Shown piece by piece: positions 24,631 through 33,372 of a stretch of 64,000 nucleotides of DNA (its first letter is position 1; every line of letters begins with the position of its first letter). The stretch is from Novosphingobium sp. GTDB taxonomy: Bacteria > Pseudomonadota > Alphaproteobacteria > Sphingomonadales > Sphingomonadaceae. The DNA lies in assembly GCF_027531025.1 (NCBI RefSeq), contig NZ_JAPZQX010000004.1:248001-312000 (forward strand), in the 5' to 3' direction. The notes under the pieces are model-generated. The model was not told where the DNA came from and did not search any database. It saw only the letters and a list, made by a program, of their open reading frames with translations. A program made the translations under genes and the position numbers.

Positions 24631-26946
24631 TCAGAACTTCATCCCCACGGTCACGCCGAAGGTGCGCGGTTCGGGGAAGTAGCCCAGCAGGATGCCGCCA
24701 AAGCCCGGACCGAAATCGATGAAGTTGGTCGGATCGGCTTCCTTGGTCAGGTTTCGGACGAAGGCCGAGATTTCGGCCTTGACCCCACCGATCGGGATAT
24801 CGGCCACGCTGGCCCGCAGGTTGACGATCGTGCGGCCCTTCGACTCGGTCGTGCCCGCAACCTGGTCAGACCGGGTCGGCATGACCAGCGGATAGGGGAA
24901 GGTATAGTACTTCGAGACATAGCTGACATCGCCATAGAAGTTCAGCTTGCCCCAGTCGCCGCTCAGCGCTTCCCAGTCGAAGCCCAGCGACGCGGTGGTC
25001 TTGGGCGCGTGCGGGAAGGCGCGGTTGGCGGATACGTCCACTCCGCCATCGATGAAGCGCTTGTACTTGGGGTCGAGGATCGCCAGCGAACCGTTGATGG
25101 TCAGGCTGTCGACCGGGCGCAGCACGGTTTCGAACTCCAGACCCTGGATCCGCGCGCCGGCGGCATTGCGGACTACCGAAGCGGCCCCGGTGGTGGCCGT
25201 GAAGACCGACAGCTGCATGTCCTTGTGCTCGCTGCGGAAGGCCGCGACGTTGAAGATCACCCGGCCATCGGCCAGCTTGGTCTTCACGCCCACTTCATAG
25301 CTGTCGACCTGTTCCGGGCGATAGGGATTGCACAGTTCGGTCGCCCCACTGGGGCAGGCCGCGGTCGGTGCGGTGAAGACGTTGGTTTCGCCATTGAAGC
25401 CGCCCGACTTGAAGCCCTGGGCAAAGCGGGCATAGAGATTGATGTTGTCGCTGGCTTCCCAGGCCAGGGTCACGGCCGGCGAGAAGTTGTTGTACTTGGC
25501 ATCCGGGATCACGCCATAGGGCAGGTTCGCCACCACCAGCGGGGCGAAGATCCCGTTCCCGGCATCGCGATTGACCCGGAAATAGCGGCGCACGTCCTTC
25601 TTCTCGTGCGTGTACCGACCGCCCAGCGTAACCTTCAGCGCGTCGGTCAGCTTGTAATCAAGCTGGGCGTAAAGCGCGAAGGCCTCGGTGTTCGAACCAT
25701 AGTCAGACTGCAGGTCCACCCCGCCGCCGAAATAGGTCTGCGGGTTCAGCGTTTCGGCCTTCTCGTCGAAATAGAACCCGCCCAGCACGTAGTTGAGGCG
25801 GCCGTCGGCGAGCTCGCCGGTCAGCTGCAGTTCCTGGCTGAAGGCGTGGTAATCGGTGATGCGCTGGGTAAAGGCCACCGGCAGCGGCGACCCATCCAGA
25901 TCCAGCCCATCGGCCCAGGCGAGGTCGCGGTAGGCGGTGATCGACTTCAGCGTGGCGGAACCCAGCTCGGCGGTCAGCGTCAGCGCATGGCCATAGGAGC
26001 GCGAGCGTTCATAGGCCGGGGCGTCGATGGCCGCGGTCGTGGCGCGGTTCGGGTTGGTATAGAGATTGAGCGGGAAGAAGGCCCCGCCAAAGGGATAACC
26101 GGGCGAGGCCGGGTCGAAGATGTCGCGCGGATCGCCATTGCGGTTGACCCGCAGCAGCTGCGAGAACGGCGGATCCTGGCTCGCCTTGCTGTAGTCGAAG
26201 GTATAGTCGGCGGTGATGCTGTCCGACAGTTCGGCGCGCAGCTGGACCATGAAGCTGCCGGAATCGATCGAGTCGGTGCGGTCCTTGCCGGTGGGCGAAT
26301 TGGGCACGAGGTCGACCAAGCCGTCGCGCTTGCGGTACTGGCCCGAGACCTTGACCGAAAACGGCCCGAACTGCGGCAGATCGAGCACGCCGCGGACCCG
26401 ACGATCGTTGAAGCTGCCATAGGTCAGCTCGATCGACCCGCCGGCTTCGCCACTGGGCTTGCGGGTAATCAGGTTGACCGCACCAGCCAGGGCATTGCGG
26501 CCATAAAGCGTACCCTGCGGGCCGCGCAGCAGTTCGACCCGCTCGAGATCGGCGACATCGAAGATCGATCCCTGCGCCTTCGCAATATAGACCCCGTCGA
26601 GATAGAGGCCGACCGCCGGTTCCCAGGTGATCGCGGGGTTGATCGTCACCGAGCCGCGGATCGAGATCTGCGAGATGGTCTTGGATGCGGGCGCGCGCTC
26701 GATCTTAACGTTCGGAGCAACGGTTCCCAGCTTGTCGATTGAATCGATCCCCCGGCTTTCAAGGAACTGGCTGCCAAGCGCCGAGATCGCGATTGGCACG
26801 TCTTGAACATTTTCCGAGCGCTTTTGCGCTGTGACGACAATGTCGCCGATCCCGTCATCCTGGGCCTGTGCGGTTTCCTGCGCAAACACGGGGGTGGTGA
26901 CTAAGGTCGTCAGGGCGACCAGCGAAACGGTGCTCAACAGGCGCAT
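24631..26946 (-). CDS. TonB-dependent outer-membrane receptor, probable steroid uptake
   Basis: The 771-residue receptor has a signal peptide (MRLLSTVSLVALTTLVTTPV, cleavage near Phe-Ala-Gln), the sphingomonad-type 'GDIVVTAQKRSENVQDVP' N-terminus and a plug domain with 'VELLRGPQGTLYGRNALAG'. Its C-terminal beta-barrel ends in 'RTFGVTVGMKF' with a terminal phenylalanine. It should import a large hydrophobic substrate with energy from TonB. Its operon with a BaiE-like protein and an SDR suggests a steroid. Operator site B lies 49 bases upstream of the start. Confidence 0.9.
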   Translation of the reverse strand: MRLLSTVSLVALTTLVTTPVFAQETAQAQDDGIGDIVVTAQKRSENVQDVPIAISALGSQFLESRGIDSIDKLGTVAPNVKIERAPASKTISQISIRGSVTINPAITWEPAVGLYLDGVYIAKAQGSIFDVADLERVELLRGPQGTLYGRNALAGAVNLITRKPSGEAGGSIELTYGSFNDRRVRGVLDLPQFGPFSVKVSGQYRKRDGLVDLVPNSPTGKDRTDSIDSGSFMVQLRAELSDSITADYTFDYSKASQDPPFSQLLRVNRNGDPRDIFDPASPGYPFGGAFFPLNLYTNPNRATTAAIDAPAYERSRSYGHALTLTAELGSATLKSITAYRDLAWADGLDLDGSPLPVAFTQRITDYHAFSQELQLTGELADGRLNYVLGGFYFDEKAETLNPQTYFGGGVDLQSDYGSNTEAFALYAQLDYKLTDALKVTLGGRYTHEKKDVRRYFRVNRDAGNGIFAPLVVANLPYGVIPDAKYNNFSPAVTLAWEASDNINLYARFAQGFKSGGFNGETNVFTAPTAACPSGATELCNPYRPEQVDSYEVGVKTKLADGRVIFNVAAFRSEHKDMQLSVFTATTGAASVVRNAAGARIQGLEFETVLRPVDSLTINGSLAILDPKYKRFIDGGVDVSANRAFPHAPKTTASLGFDWEALSGDWGKLNFYGDVSYVSKYYTFPYPLVMPTRSDQVAGTTESKGRTIVNLRASVADIPIGGVKAEISAFVRNLTKEADPTNFIDFGPGFGGILLGYFPEPRTFGVTVGMKF

Positions 26947-26995
26947 ATCGATCCCTCCCTTGACGCAGCCTCGTCATCGTTGGCGACAAGCTTCT

Positions 26996-27023
26996 GCGTA
27001 GCTTAACATTCATCTTGTTACGC
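26996..27023. promoter_or_regulatory. 28-bp inverted-repeat operator (site B)
   Basis: GCGTAGC-N14-GTTACGC lies 49 bases upstream of the minus-strand TonB receptor start and 74 bases upstream of the divergent DUF1254 gene. Arm sequence and the 14-base separation match the other nine copies. Confidence 0.75.
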
Positions 27024-27032
27024 GATTAGAGA

Positions 27033-27085
27033 TTGTGAGGCAATCAGAAAGGCGATATCGTAGTTCAAATAATGCAAATCTACGC
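27033..27085 (+). promoter_or_regulatory. Promoter and 28-bp operator (site C) of the DUF1254 gene
   Basis: A candidate promoter reads TTGTGA (27033-27038), 17-base spacer, TATCGT (27056-27061). The operator TCGTAGT-N14-TCTACGC (27058-27085) overlaps its -10 box and the start of transcription, and ends 12 bases before the ATG. This is the weakest match among the ten sites. Boxes are read by eye. Confidence 0.6.
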
Positions 27086-27097
27086 GTTTGGAGGGAT

Positions 27098-28441
27098 ATG
27101 CTGACGATTGCGCTGGCCCTGGCGGCTGCCGGGCTTCCCGATGAGGAGCAATGCCGCGCCCTGTCGCAGGACCCGGAGGCGGCGCTGGCCTATGCGGTCG
27201 GCCTGCAAGGCTTCATCTATGGCTATCCCTTGGTCGACCTGCTGAAGCAGCAGCACAACGAGACGCACCGGGTCAGTCCGGAGCAACCGGTCGCCGCGCC
27301 GGTCAACGAAATCGCGATCTATCCGCATTTACTGACCCCCGAAACGCAGGGGCAATTGCGCGCGGCCAATGCCGACACGCTCTATCTCAATGCCTGGCTC
27401 GACCTGTCGCGCGGGCCGGTGCTGCTTGACGTGCCCGCCTTTGGCGCGCGCTATTACACGCTGGCCTTCATGGACCTTTACGGCAAGCCGCATCACCTGG
27501 GCACACGCACCAATGGCGGCGCGGCGCGGCGCTATGCGCTGGTCGGCCCGAGCGGTGGCGCGGTGCCCGAAGGTTACGAGGCCGTTCGCCTGCCCACCGA
27601 TACGGCCTGGATGCTGGGCCGGGTGCTGGTGACCAGCGCGGCCGACCTGCCCGCCGCGCGGCAGGCTGCGGCGGCGATCCGGATGGCGGGCGCGCCGGGC
27701 CAGCCGGTAACCGCAGCCGAACCGCTCAGGCCCTTCGACAGCCTGCGCTACTTCCAGATGTTGAACGCGGCGCTCAAGGCCGTGCCGGCCCGGCCCGGCG
27801 AAACGGCGCTGATGGCCATGTTCGACCAGGCGGGCTTTGGCCCCGCGCAGCAGTTCGATCCAGACCGGCTCAAGCCCGGCGAAGCGCTGGGGCTGGGCTG
27901 CGCGGTGCGGCTGGGGCCAAGGGTGCTGGCCCAGCGCGGCTTCCGCCCGGCGCGGGTCCAGAACGGCTGGATGTGGTCGGGGGCTATGGCCGATCCGGGC
28001 AACGACTTCCTGTTGCGGGCCGAAGTGGCGCGCGGCGGCTATGTCAACGCGCCGGAGGAATCGATCTATCCGGCTGCCATCACCGACAATCGCGGCGAAC
28101 CGCTGCGCGGTGACCGGCTCTACCGCATTCGCTTCGCCAAGGGGGAGCTGCCGCCGGTTGACGCCTTCTGGTCGCTGACTGCCTATGACCGGGCGACCTC
28201 GCAGCTGGTGGCGAACCAGCTGGGGCGCTACAACATCGGCGATCGCACCCCCGGCCTGCGGCGCGACAAGGATGGCGCGCTCTCGCTCTACCTGTCGGCG
28301 CAGCGGCCCCGGGCTGGCAGCGCCAACTGGCTGCCCGTGCCGTCGGGTTCCTTCTATCTGGTGATGCGGCTTTACCTGCCGCGCCGGGAGGCGCTGGATG
28401 GCCGCTACAGCCTGCCGCCGATCGAACGGATCGAACCGTGA
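27098..28441 (+). CDS. DUF1254/DUF1214 domain protein
   Basis: The 447-residue protein has 'QGFIYGYPLVDLLKQQ', 'RAANADTLYLNAWLDLS' and 'FYLVMRLYLPRREALDGRY', typical of the DUF1254 (N-terminal) and DUF1214 (C-terminal) pair. A short hydrophobic start (LTIALALAAAG) could be an export signal; related proteins are often periplasmic. The ATG at 27098 follows GAGGG directly and operator site C. Biochemical function of this family is not established; homologues recur in aromatic and steroid catabolic regions. It is divergent from the TonB receptor gene, which suggests shared control and perhaps a role near the envelope. Confidence 0.8.
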   Translation: MLTIALALAAAGLPDEEQCRALSQDPEAALAYAVGLQGFIYGYPLVDLLKQQHNETHRVSPEQPVAAPVNEIAIYPHLLTPETQGQLRAANADTLYLNAWLDLSRGPVLLDVPAFGARYYTLAFMDLYGKPHHLGTRTNGGAARRYALVGPSGGAVPEGYEAVRLPTDTAWMLGRVLVTSAADLPAARQAAAAIRMAGAPGQPVTAAEPLRPFDSLRYFQMLNAALKAVPARPGETALMAMFDQAGFGPAQQFDPDRLKPGEALGLGCAVRLGPRVLAQRGFRPARVQNGWMWSGAMADPGNDFLLRAEVARGGYVNAPEESIYPAAITDNRGEPLRGDRLYRIRFAKGELPPVDAFWSLTAYDRATSQLVANQLGRYNIGDRTPGLRRDKDGALSLYLSAQRPRAGSANWLPVPSGSFYLVMRLYLPRREALDGRYSLPPIERIEP

Positions 28442-28478
28442 CCTTTCCTTTCCGCACCATTCTGCAAAGAGTATGCCC

Positions 28479-29117
28479 ATGACCACGCTTGAAGCCCGGA
28501 TCGACCGCCTGGAATCGCTCGATGCGATCCGCCAGCTGCCCGCCAAATATGCCCTGGCGCTCGACATGCGCGATATGGACGCGATGGTTTCGCTGTTTCC
28601 GGCCGATGTCCGCGTGGGCAAGGATGCCAGCGGCCGCCAGGCGCTGCGGGCCTATATGGACCGCACGCTGCGCTCGCCTTTTACCGGCACCTCGCACCAC
28701 ATCGGCGGGCACGTGATCGAGTTTGACGATCCGGATCATGCCCACGGCGTGGTCTATTCGAAGAACGAGCACGAGACCCCGGTCGAGGGCGGGGCGGACG
28801 AATGGGTCATCATGCAGATGATGTATGTCGACGACTATGTCCGCCAGGACGGCCGCTGGTATTTTGCCCGGCGCTTGCCGCTCTACTGGTATGCGACCGA
28901 CCTCAACAAGCCGCCGGTGGGCGACAACAAGATGCGCTGGCCGGGCACCGAATGGGTGGAGGGCACCTTCCACAAGCTGTTCCCCAGCTATGCCGAGTTC
29001 TGGGCGCGCGAGGGGGATCATGGCGGCCCGGTGCAGGAGCCGGCGCCGCTTGAGAAGTTCCTCGAGACCATGCGCCGCGGGGCCGCCGCGCCGAAGGTGA
29101 AGGTGCGGGCCGACTAG
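28479..29117 (+). CDS. SnoaL/NTF2-like protein with C-terminal extension
   Basis: The 212-residue protein begins 'TTLEARIDRLESLDAIRQLP' and keeps the Tyr-x4-Asp pair (YALALD) and a histidine cluster 'SHHIGGHVIEFD' where BaiE has its catalytic histidine. An extra 60 residues follow the NTF2 core (from 'TDLNKPPVGDNKMRWPG'). It is thus a second candidate for a steroid dehydratase such as Hsh2. The ATG at 28479 was preferred to one two codons earlier because AAGAG is better spaced. It follows the DUF1254 gene by 37 bases and converges on kstD. Confidence 0.74.
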   Translation: MTTLEARIDRLESLDAIRQLPAKYALALDMRDMDAMVSLFPADVRVGKDASGRQALRAYMDRTLRSPFTGTSHHIGGHVIEFDDPDHAHGVVYSKNEHETPVEGGADEWVIMQMMYVDDYVRQDGRWYFARRLPLYWYATDLNKPPVGDNKMRWPGTEWVEGTFHKLFPSYAEFWAREGDHGGPVQEPAPLEKFLETMRRGAAAPKVKVRAD

Positions 29118-29127
29118 CCCGCGCGGT

Positions 29128-30822
29128 TCACCCCGCGTTGCTGCCGGTCAGGTGATTGGCAGCGATATAGCCGAAGGTCAGCGCCGGACCGATCGTGACG
29201 CCGGCCCCCGGATAGCTCTCACCCATGGCCGAGGCCGCGCTGTTGCCAATGGCGTAAAGCCCGGCAATCGGCTTGCCCCCGGCATCCAGCACGCGGGCCA
29301 GGGCATCGGTCTTGAGCCCGCCATTGGTGCCGATATCGCCGGGGTAGATCGGCATGGCATAGAACGGGCCCTTGGTGAGCGGGCGCAGGCAGGGGTTGGG
29401 CGTGACGCGCGGATCGCCGTACATCTTGTCATAGGCCGCTTCGCCGCGGTGGAAATCGGGGTCTTCCCCCTGTTCGGCGTTGGTGTTGAAGCGGGCGATG
29501 GTGGCTTCCAGCCGGGCTGGATCGACGCCCATCTGTGCGGCCAGTTCGGCAATGGTCCGGCCCTTCTTCAGGATCGTCTTGACCATGCCGTTCTGCAGCC
29601 AGTCTGGCACCAGCGGATAGACCGGGCCGACTGGATAGGAATGGCGATAGGTGTGGTCGAACACGAACCAGCTGGGGCTGGCATCGCCATGCTCGCGCTG
29701 GCGGCGCGCCATCTGCTGGCCGACGATGTGATAGGAGGCCGCCTCGTTGAGATAGCGTTCGCCCTGCTGGTTGACCATCATGCAGCCGGGCAGCGCCCGC
29801 TCGATCGTGCACAGCCGCCCGCGATCCTCGCCCGGCACGTAGAATACCGGCGCGGCCCAGGTCGATTGCAGGTTCATCGTTTCTGCGCCCAGCGCCTGTC
29901 CGGCGCGGATCGCATCGCCGGTGTTGCCCCCGGTCCCGCCCGAATAGAGCGCATTGGGGTAAAGCGGGGCATGGGCATCGCGCATGGCCTGGTTCTTGTC
30001 GAAGCCCCCCGCTGCCAGCACCACGCCCTTGCGCGCCCTGATCCGCACGGCCTTGCCATCGCGGCGAATGACTGCGCCGGTGACCTTGCTCTGTTCGGTG
30101 ACCAGTTCCTCCAGCCCGCTATTGAGCCACAGCGGCACCTTCGCCTCGTTCAGCGCCAGCCGCAGTCCGCCCGCCAGGGCATTGCCCAGGGTCAGGCGGC
30201 GATCCTTGCGCGAGGTGAAGCGGAACGGCCAGTCAAGCCAGTACCGCATCAGGCTCTTCGCCAGGTGCAGCCACCAGCCCTTGGCCCGGAACAGCAGGAT
30301 ATAGGTCTCGTCGAAGTGCCAGTTGAGATAGCCGAACAGCGAGGCCGCCGGCGAGGCGAAGCGCAGGGTCCGCACGTCCCTGCCCAGCCGCCGCCCGTCC
30401 AGCGGCAGCGGCATGTGGGTGCGATAGCCGGTGAGCGAGCCGCCGGGGTTCTCGGCATGGTAATCGGGATAGGGAAAGGCGTGATATTCGATCTCGGTAT
30501 TGGCGCCCATCCAGCGCAGCATCTTGGCCGCGTTGGTCACATAGGCGCGGATGTTCTCGTCCGGCACGTTGTCGGCCGACAGCGCGCGGACATATTTGAA
30601 GGCATCCTCGACATCGTCGTGAAAACCAGCCGCCGCCGCCTGGTCGCTGGCCGGAATCCAGATCCCCGCGCCCGAGGTGGCCGAGGTGCCACCCCACAGC
30701 TGCTCCTTCTCGACGATCAGCACATCGGCATGGTTCTTCGCCGCGACGAGCGCTGACAGCATGCCGCCCGCCCCCGATCCGACCACGAGGACATCGACTT
30801 CCTGATCCCACTTACCGGTCAT
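29128..30822 (-). CDS. kstD: 3-ketosteroid delta-1-dehydrogenase (KstD)
   Basis: The 564-residue flavoprotein has the FAD motif 'VLVVGSGAGGMLSALVAA', 'GGTSATSGAGIWIPAS', 'TGGNTGDAIRAGQALGAE' and the KstD C-terminal block 'GNSAASAMGESYPGAGVTIG'. The essential tyrosine (Tyr537) and glycine (Gly541) of the Tyr-Pro-Gly-x-Gly signature are present. KstD introduces the C1-C2 double bond into 3-ketosteroids, which together with 9-alpha-hydroxylation leads to ring-B opening and A-ring aromatisation. The length is typical. It is the second gene after an SDR (18 bases apart) on the minus strand. Confidence 0.92.
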   Translation of the reverse strand: MTGKWDQEVDVLVVGSGAGGMLSALVAAKNHADVLIVEKEQLWGGTSATSGAGIWIPASDQAAAAGFHDDVEDAFKYVRALSADNVPDENIRAYVTNAAKMLRWMGANTEIEYHAFPYPDYHAENPGGSLTGYRTHMPLPLDGRRLGRDVRTLRFASPAASLFGYLNWHFDETYILLFRAKGWWLHLAKSLMRYWLDWPFRFTSRKDRRLTLGNALAGGLRLALNEAKVPLWLNSGLEELVTEQSKVTGAVIRRDGKAVRIRARKGVVLAAGGFDKNQAMRDAHAPLYPNALYSGGTGGNTGDAIRAGQALGAETMNLQSTWAAPVFYVPGEDRGRLCTIERALPGCMMVNQQGERYLNEAASYHIVGQQMARRQREHGDASPSWFVFDHTYRHSYPVGPVYPLVPDWLQNGMVKTILKKGRTIAELAAQMGVDPARLEATIARFNTNAEQGEDPDFHRGEAAYDKMYGDPRVTPNPCLRPLTKGPFYAMPIYPGDIGTNGGLKTDALARVLDAGGKPIAGLYAIGNSAASAMGESYPGAGVTIGPALTFGYIAANHLTGSNAG

Positions 30823-30840
30823 CGTCGCGTTCTCCGGGGC

Positions 30841-31614
30841 TCAGGAGGGAATGTAGAGCTGGGCCGCCTTGCCGCCATCGACTGGCAGGGCAACCCCGGT
30901 GATATAGCTCGCCGCGTCCGACAGCATGAAGACGATCGCCTCGGCCAGTTCCTCGGGTTGCCCGCCGCGCCCCATCGGGATCGCATCGGCAGTCTTGGCG
31001 GCGAGTTCCGGCGCCTTGGTCGCAAAGTCCAGCGTGGCGGCGGTGTTGACCTGGCCCGGCACGATCGCGTTGACCCGGATGCCCTGCCGCGCGCCTTCCA
31101 TCGCCGCGACGGCAGTGAACTGGATCAGCGCCGCCTTGGAAGCGGAATAACTGGAATAGTTCGCCATCGCCCGGATCGCCGTGGTCGAGCTGATGTTGAC
31201 GATCGAGCCCTTGCCCTTCGCCGCCATCACCTTCATCGCCGCCTTGGTGCCGACAAAGACGGCATCGGCATTGACCGCGAAGTCCTTGCGCCAGTGTTCC
31301 AGCTTGAGGCGGCTGATCGGGGCATAGTGGGTCGACATGGCATTGTTGACCAGCATGTCGAGCCGGCCGTGGCGGGCGGCGACATCCTCGATCAGCGCTT
31401 CGAAGGCCGGGAAATCGGTCACGTCGAGCTGCACGGCCTCAACCTTGCCGCCGTCGGCCTCGATCTGGGCGCGGGCGCTATCCAGCAGTTCTTGCCGCCG
31501 CCCGCAGATCACCACATGCGCGCCGCGCCGGGCCAGCAGGGCGGCGGTGGCAAGGCCGATGCCGTCGCTCCCGCCTGTGACGATGGCGACCGTGCCGGTC
31601 AGATCCTGGCTCAT
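30841..31614 (-). CDS. SDR-family oxidoreductase upstream of kstD
   Basis: The 257-residue SDR has 'VAIVTGGSDGIGLATAAL', 'LVNNAMSTHYAPISRLK' in the NNAG region, a serine in 'NISSTTA', YSASK and 'LPVDGGKAAQLYIPS'. It is expected to be an NAD(P)-dependent hydroxysteroid dehydrogenase because it forms an operon with kstD. Substrate position is unknown. A divergent SDR gene begins 146 bases away, with operator site D between them. Confidence 0.8.
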   Translation of the reverse strand: MSQDLTGTVAIVTGGSDGIGLATAALLARRGAHVVICGRRQELLDSARAQIEADGGKVEAVQLDVTDFPAFEALIEDVAARHGRLDMLVNNAMSTHYAPISRLKLEHWRKDFAVNADAVFVGTKAAMKVMAAKGKGSIVNISSTTAIRAMANYSSYSASKAALIQFTAVAAMEGARQGIRVNAIVPGQVNTAATLDFATKAPELAAKTADAIPMGRGGQPEELAEAIVFMLSDAASYITGVALPVDGGKAAQLYIPS

Positions 31615-31710
31615 ACCCTCTCCCGTTCAATTCGCCTGTCGCGCAAGTGTTGCACAGGGATTCTCCAAGAAACGCAATTGACGCAGCCATGCGCTTTCTG
31701 TCAACCTAAT

Positions 31711-31738
31711 GCGTAATCAAAACGACTATGAATTACGA
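31711..31738. promoter_or_regulatory. 28-bp inverted-repeat operator (site D)
   Basis: GCGTAAT-N14-ATTACGA lies 22 bases upstream of the plus-strand SDR start (31761) and 96 bases from the divergent SDR-kstD operon. It is one of the closest matches to the consensus. Confidence 0.78.
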
Positions 31739-31760
31739 ATCTTTCGGATGAGGAGCGCGC

Positions 31761-32522
31761 ATGACCGATCTTTCCGGCAAAGTGGCACTGATAACGGGGG
31801 CCGGGCAAGGGGTCGGGCAGGGGATTGCCCTGGCCCTGGCGGCGGCGGGCGCGAAAGTCGCGGTCACCGGGCGGACGCTCGCCAAGCTTGAGGGAACCTC
31901 GGCGCTGGTGAACGAGCGCGGGGGCGAGGCGCTGGCGATTGCGGGCAACGTCAAGGATGCCGCGAGCCTCGCGGACATGGTCGCCCAGACGGTCGAGCGG
32001 TTCGGCGGGCTCGATATCCTGGTCAACAATGCCCAGGAGGTACCGAACGGCAAGCTGCTGGACGTGACTGACGAGGCTTTCCTGGCCGGGTTCGAATCCG
32101 GCCCGCTGGCCAGCTTCCGGCTGATGAAGCTGGCCCACCCGCACATGGCGGCGCGCGGCGGCGGGGTGATCGTCAACCTGGCCTCTTCTGCCGGGATCCG
32201 CTGGGACATGACCGGATACGGGGCCTATGGTGCAGTCAAGCAGGCGATGCGGGTGCTGACCCGCGCCGCGGCGGCGGAATGGGGGCGGCAGGGGATCCGC
32301 GTGCTGACGATCGCGCCGCACGCCGAAAGCCCCGGCCTGAAGTGGTGGATCGCCAACAACCCGGAAGAGGCCGAGGCCTTTTTCCGCACCATCCCGCTCG
32401 GCCGGATCGGCAAGCTGGAAGAAGACATCGGCCGGGCCGTGGCGGCGCTCTGCTCCTCCGACCTCGGCTATCTGACCGGCGCGACCATCCCGCTTGATGG
32501 CGGGCAGGCCAATTTCGACTGA
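31761..32522 (+). CDS. SDR-family oxidoreductase
   Basis: The 253-residue SDR has 'VALITGAGQGVGQGIALA', 'LVNNAQEVPNGKLL', serines in 'NLASSAG', YGAVK and 'IPLDGGQANFD'. It has the normal SDR length and catalytic set. A GAGGAG ribosome site precedes the ATG, and operator site D ends 22 bases upstream. It is followed after 9 bases by an EthD-like gene. Substrate unknown, but membership of the steroid regulon is likely from the operator. Confidence 0.8.
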   Translation: MTDLSGKVALITGAGQGVGQGIALALAAAGAKVAVTGRTLAKLEGTSALVNERGGEALAIAGNVKDAASLADMVAQTVERFGGLDILVNNAQEVPNGKLLDVTDEAFLAGFESGPLASFRLMKLAHPHMAARGGGVIVNLASSAGIRWDMTGYGAYGAVKQAMRVLTRAAAAEWGRQGIRVLTIAPHAESPGLKWWIANNPEEAEAFFRTIPLGRIGKLEEDIGRAVAALCSSDLGYLTGATIPLDGGQANFD

Positions 32523-32531
32523 GCGGCGGCG

Positions 32532-33233
32532 ATGGAAAAGGTGATTTGCCTGCTGTGGGCCGACGAAGGCGCTGACCGGACGGCGTTCAACGCCAGCCTG
32601 CTGGACCGGCTGCCCGGTGCCTTGCGTGCGGCGGGAGCGACCGGCATCCGGCTGAATCTTGAAGACGCGATCAGCGCGGGTGGTGCGCACTTGCGCCAGT
32701 CGTGCGGGGCCCGCCAGCACGATGCCGTGGTGCAGTTCTGGCTGCCATCGGCCAACCGGCTGCTGCGGGGCGAGGCTGATCGGGCGCTCGATGCCTGCTG
32801 CGCGCGTTGGCACGGCTGGGTCGTGGCGGAATCGACGATCATCGCCAACAGTGCCTATCCGGCGCAGGCTGGTCAGCGCACGGCCGGCTGGGCCCAGCTG
32901 GCCTTCCTGACCCTGCCGGAGCGGCTGACCCATGCCGAATGGCTGGCGCTCTGGCAGGATCGCCACACGCTGGTCGCGATCGAGACCCAGGCCAATTTCG
33001 AATATGTCCAGAACCTGGTGGTTCGCCCGCTCACTGAAGGCGCGCCGCCCTATGTCGCGATTGTCGAAGAGTGCTTTCCCGAGGCGGCGCTGACCGATCC
33101 CTTCGTGTTCTTCGATGCGGTTGGTGATCCGGCGCGGTTCAAGGCCAACCTCGACCGGATGATGGAAAGCTGCGACCGGTTCATCGATCGCGGGACCATC
33201 GACGTGATCCCGACCGGGCAGTACACCTGTTGA
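32532..33233 (+). CDS. EthD-like (dimeric alpha/beta barrel) protein
   Basis: The 233-residue protein appears to be a tandem of two ferredoxin-like halves. The second half has 'LTHAEWLALWQDRHTLVAIE' followed by 'EYVQNLVVRPLTEGAPPYVA' and 'FDAVGDPARFKANLDRMMES', the pattern of EthD-domain proteins. Members assist oxidation steps or act as small-molecule lyases/isomerases; no activity can be assigned here. It follows the SDR gene closely and precedes a 139-base interval containing operator site E. Confidence 0.65.
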   Translation: MEKVICLLWADEGADRTAFNASLLDRLPGALRAAGATGIRLNLEDAISAGGAHLRQSCGARQHDAVVQFWLPSANRLLRGEADRALDACCARWHGWVVAESTIIANSAYPAQAGQRTAGWAQLAFLTLPERLTHAEWLALWQDRHTLVAIETQANFEYVQNLVVRPLTEGAPPYVAIVEECFPEAALTDPFVFFDAVGDPARFKANLDRMMESCDRFIDRGTIDVIPTGQYTC

Positions 33234-33284
33234 CCGGCGCGGATCACGCGAATTCCGGTTCGTGGCGCGGATGCGGCTTGATTT

Positions 33285-33312
33285 GCGTAATGAAATACTA
33301 TTTGTAATCCGC
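33285..33312. promoter_or_regulatory. 28-bp inverted-repeat operator (site E)
   Basis: GCGTAAT-N14-AATCCGC, flanked by TT on the left and AAA on the right, lies 60 bases upstream of the SDR that starts the side-chain operon at 33373. The right arm differs from consensus at three positions. Confidence 0.72.
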
Positions 33313-33372
33313 AAAACCGCGTTATAAGCGCAATTGAGCGCAGCAATGCGTCGAATCATGGGAGAGGTTGGG

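Noticed and set aside
24619-26742. A 707-codon plus-strand frame opposite TonB receptor 1
   Set aside because: The composition is that of an antisense shadow, and the receptor with signal peptide and terminal phenylalanine is unambiguous.
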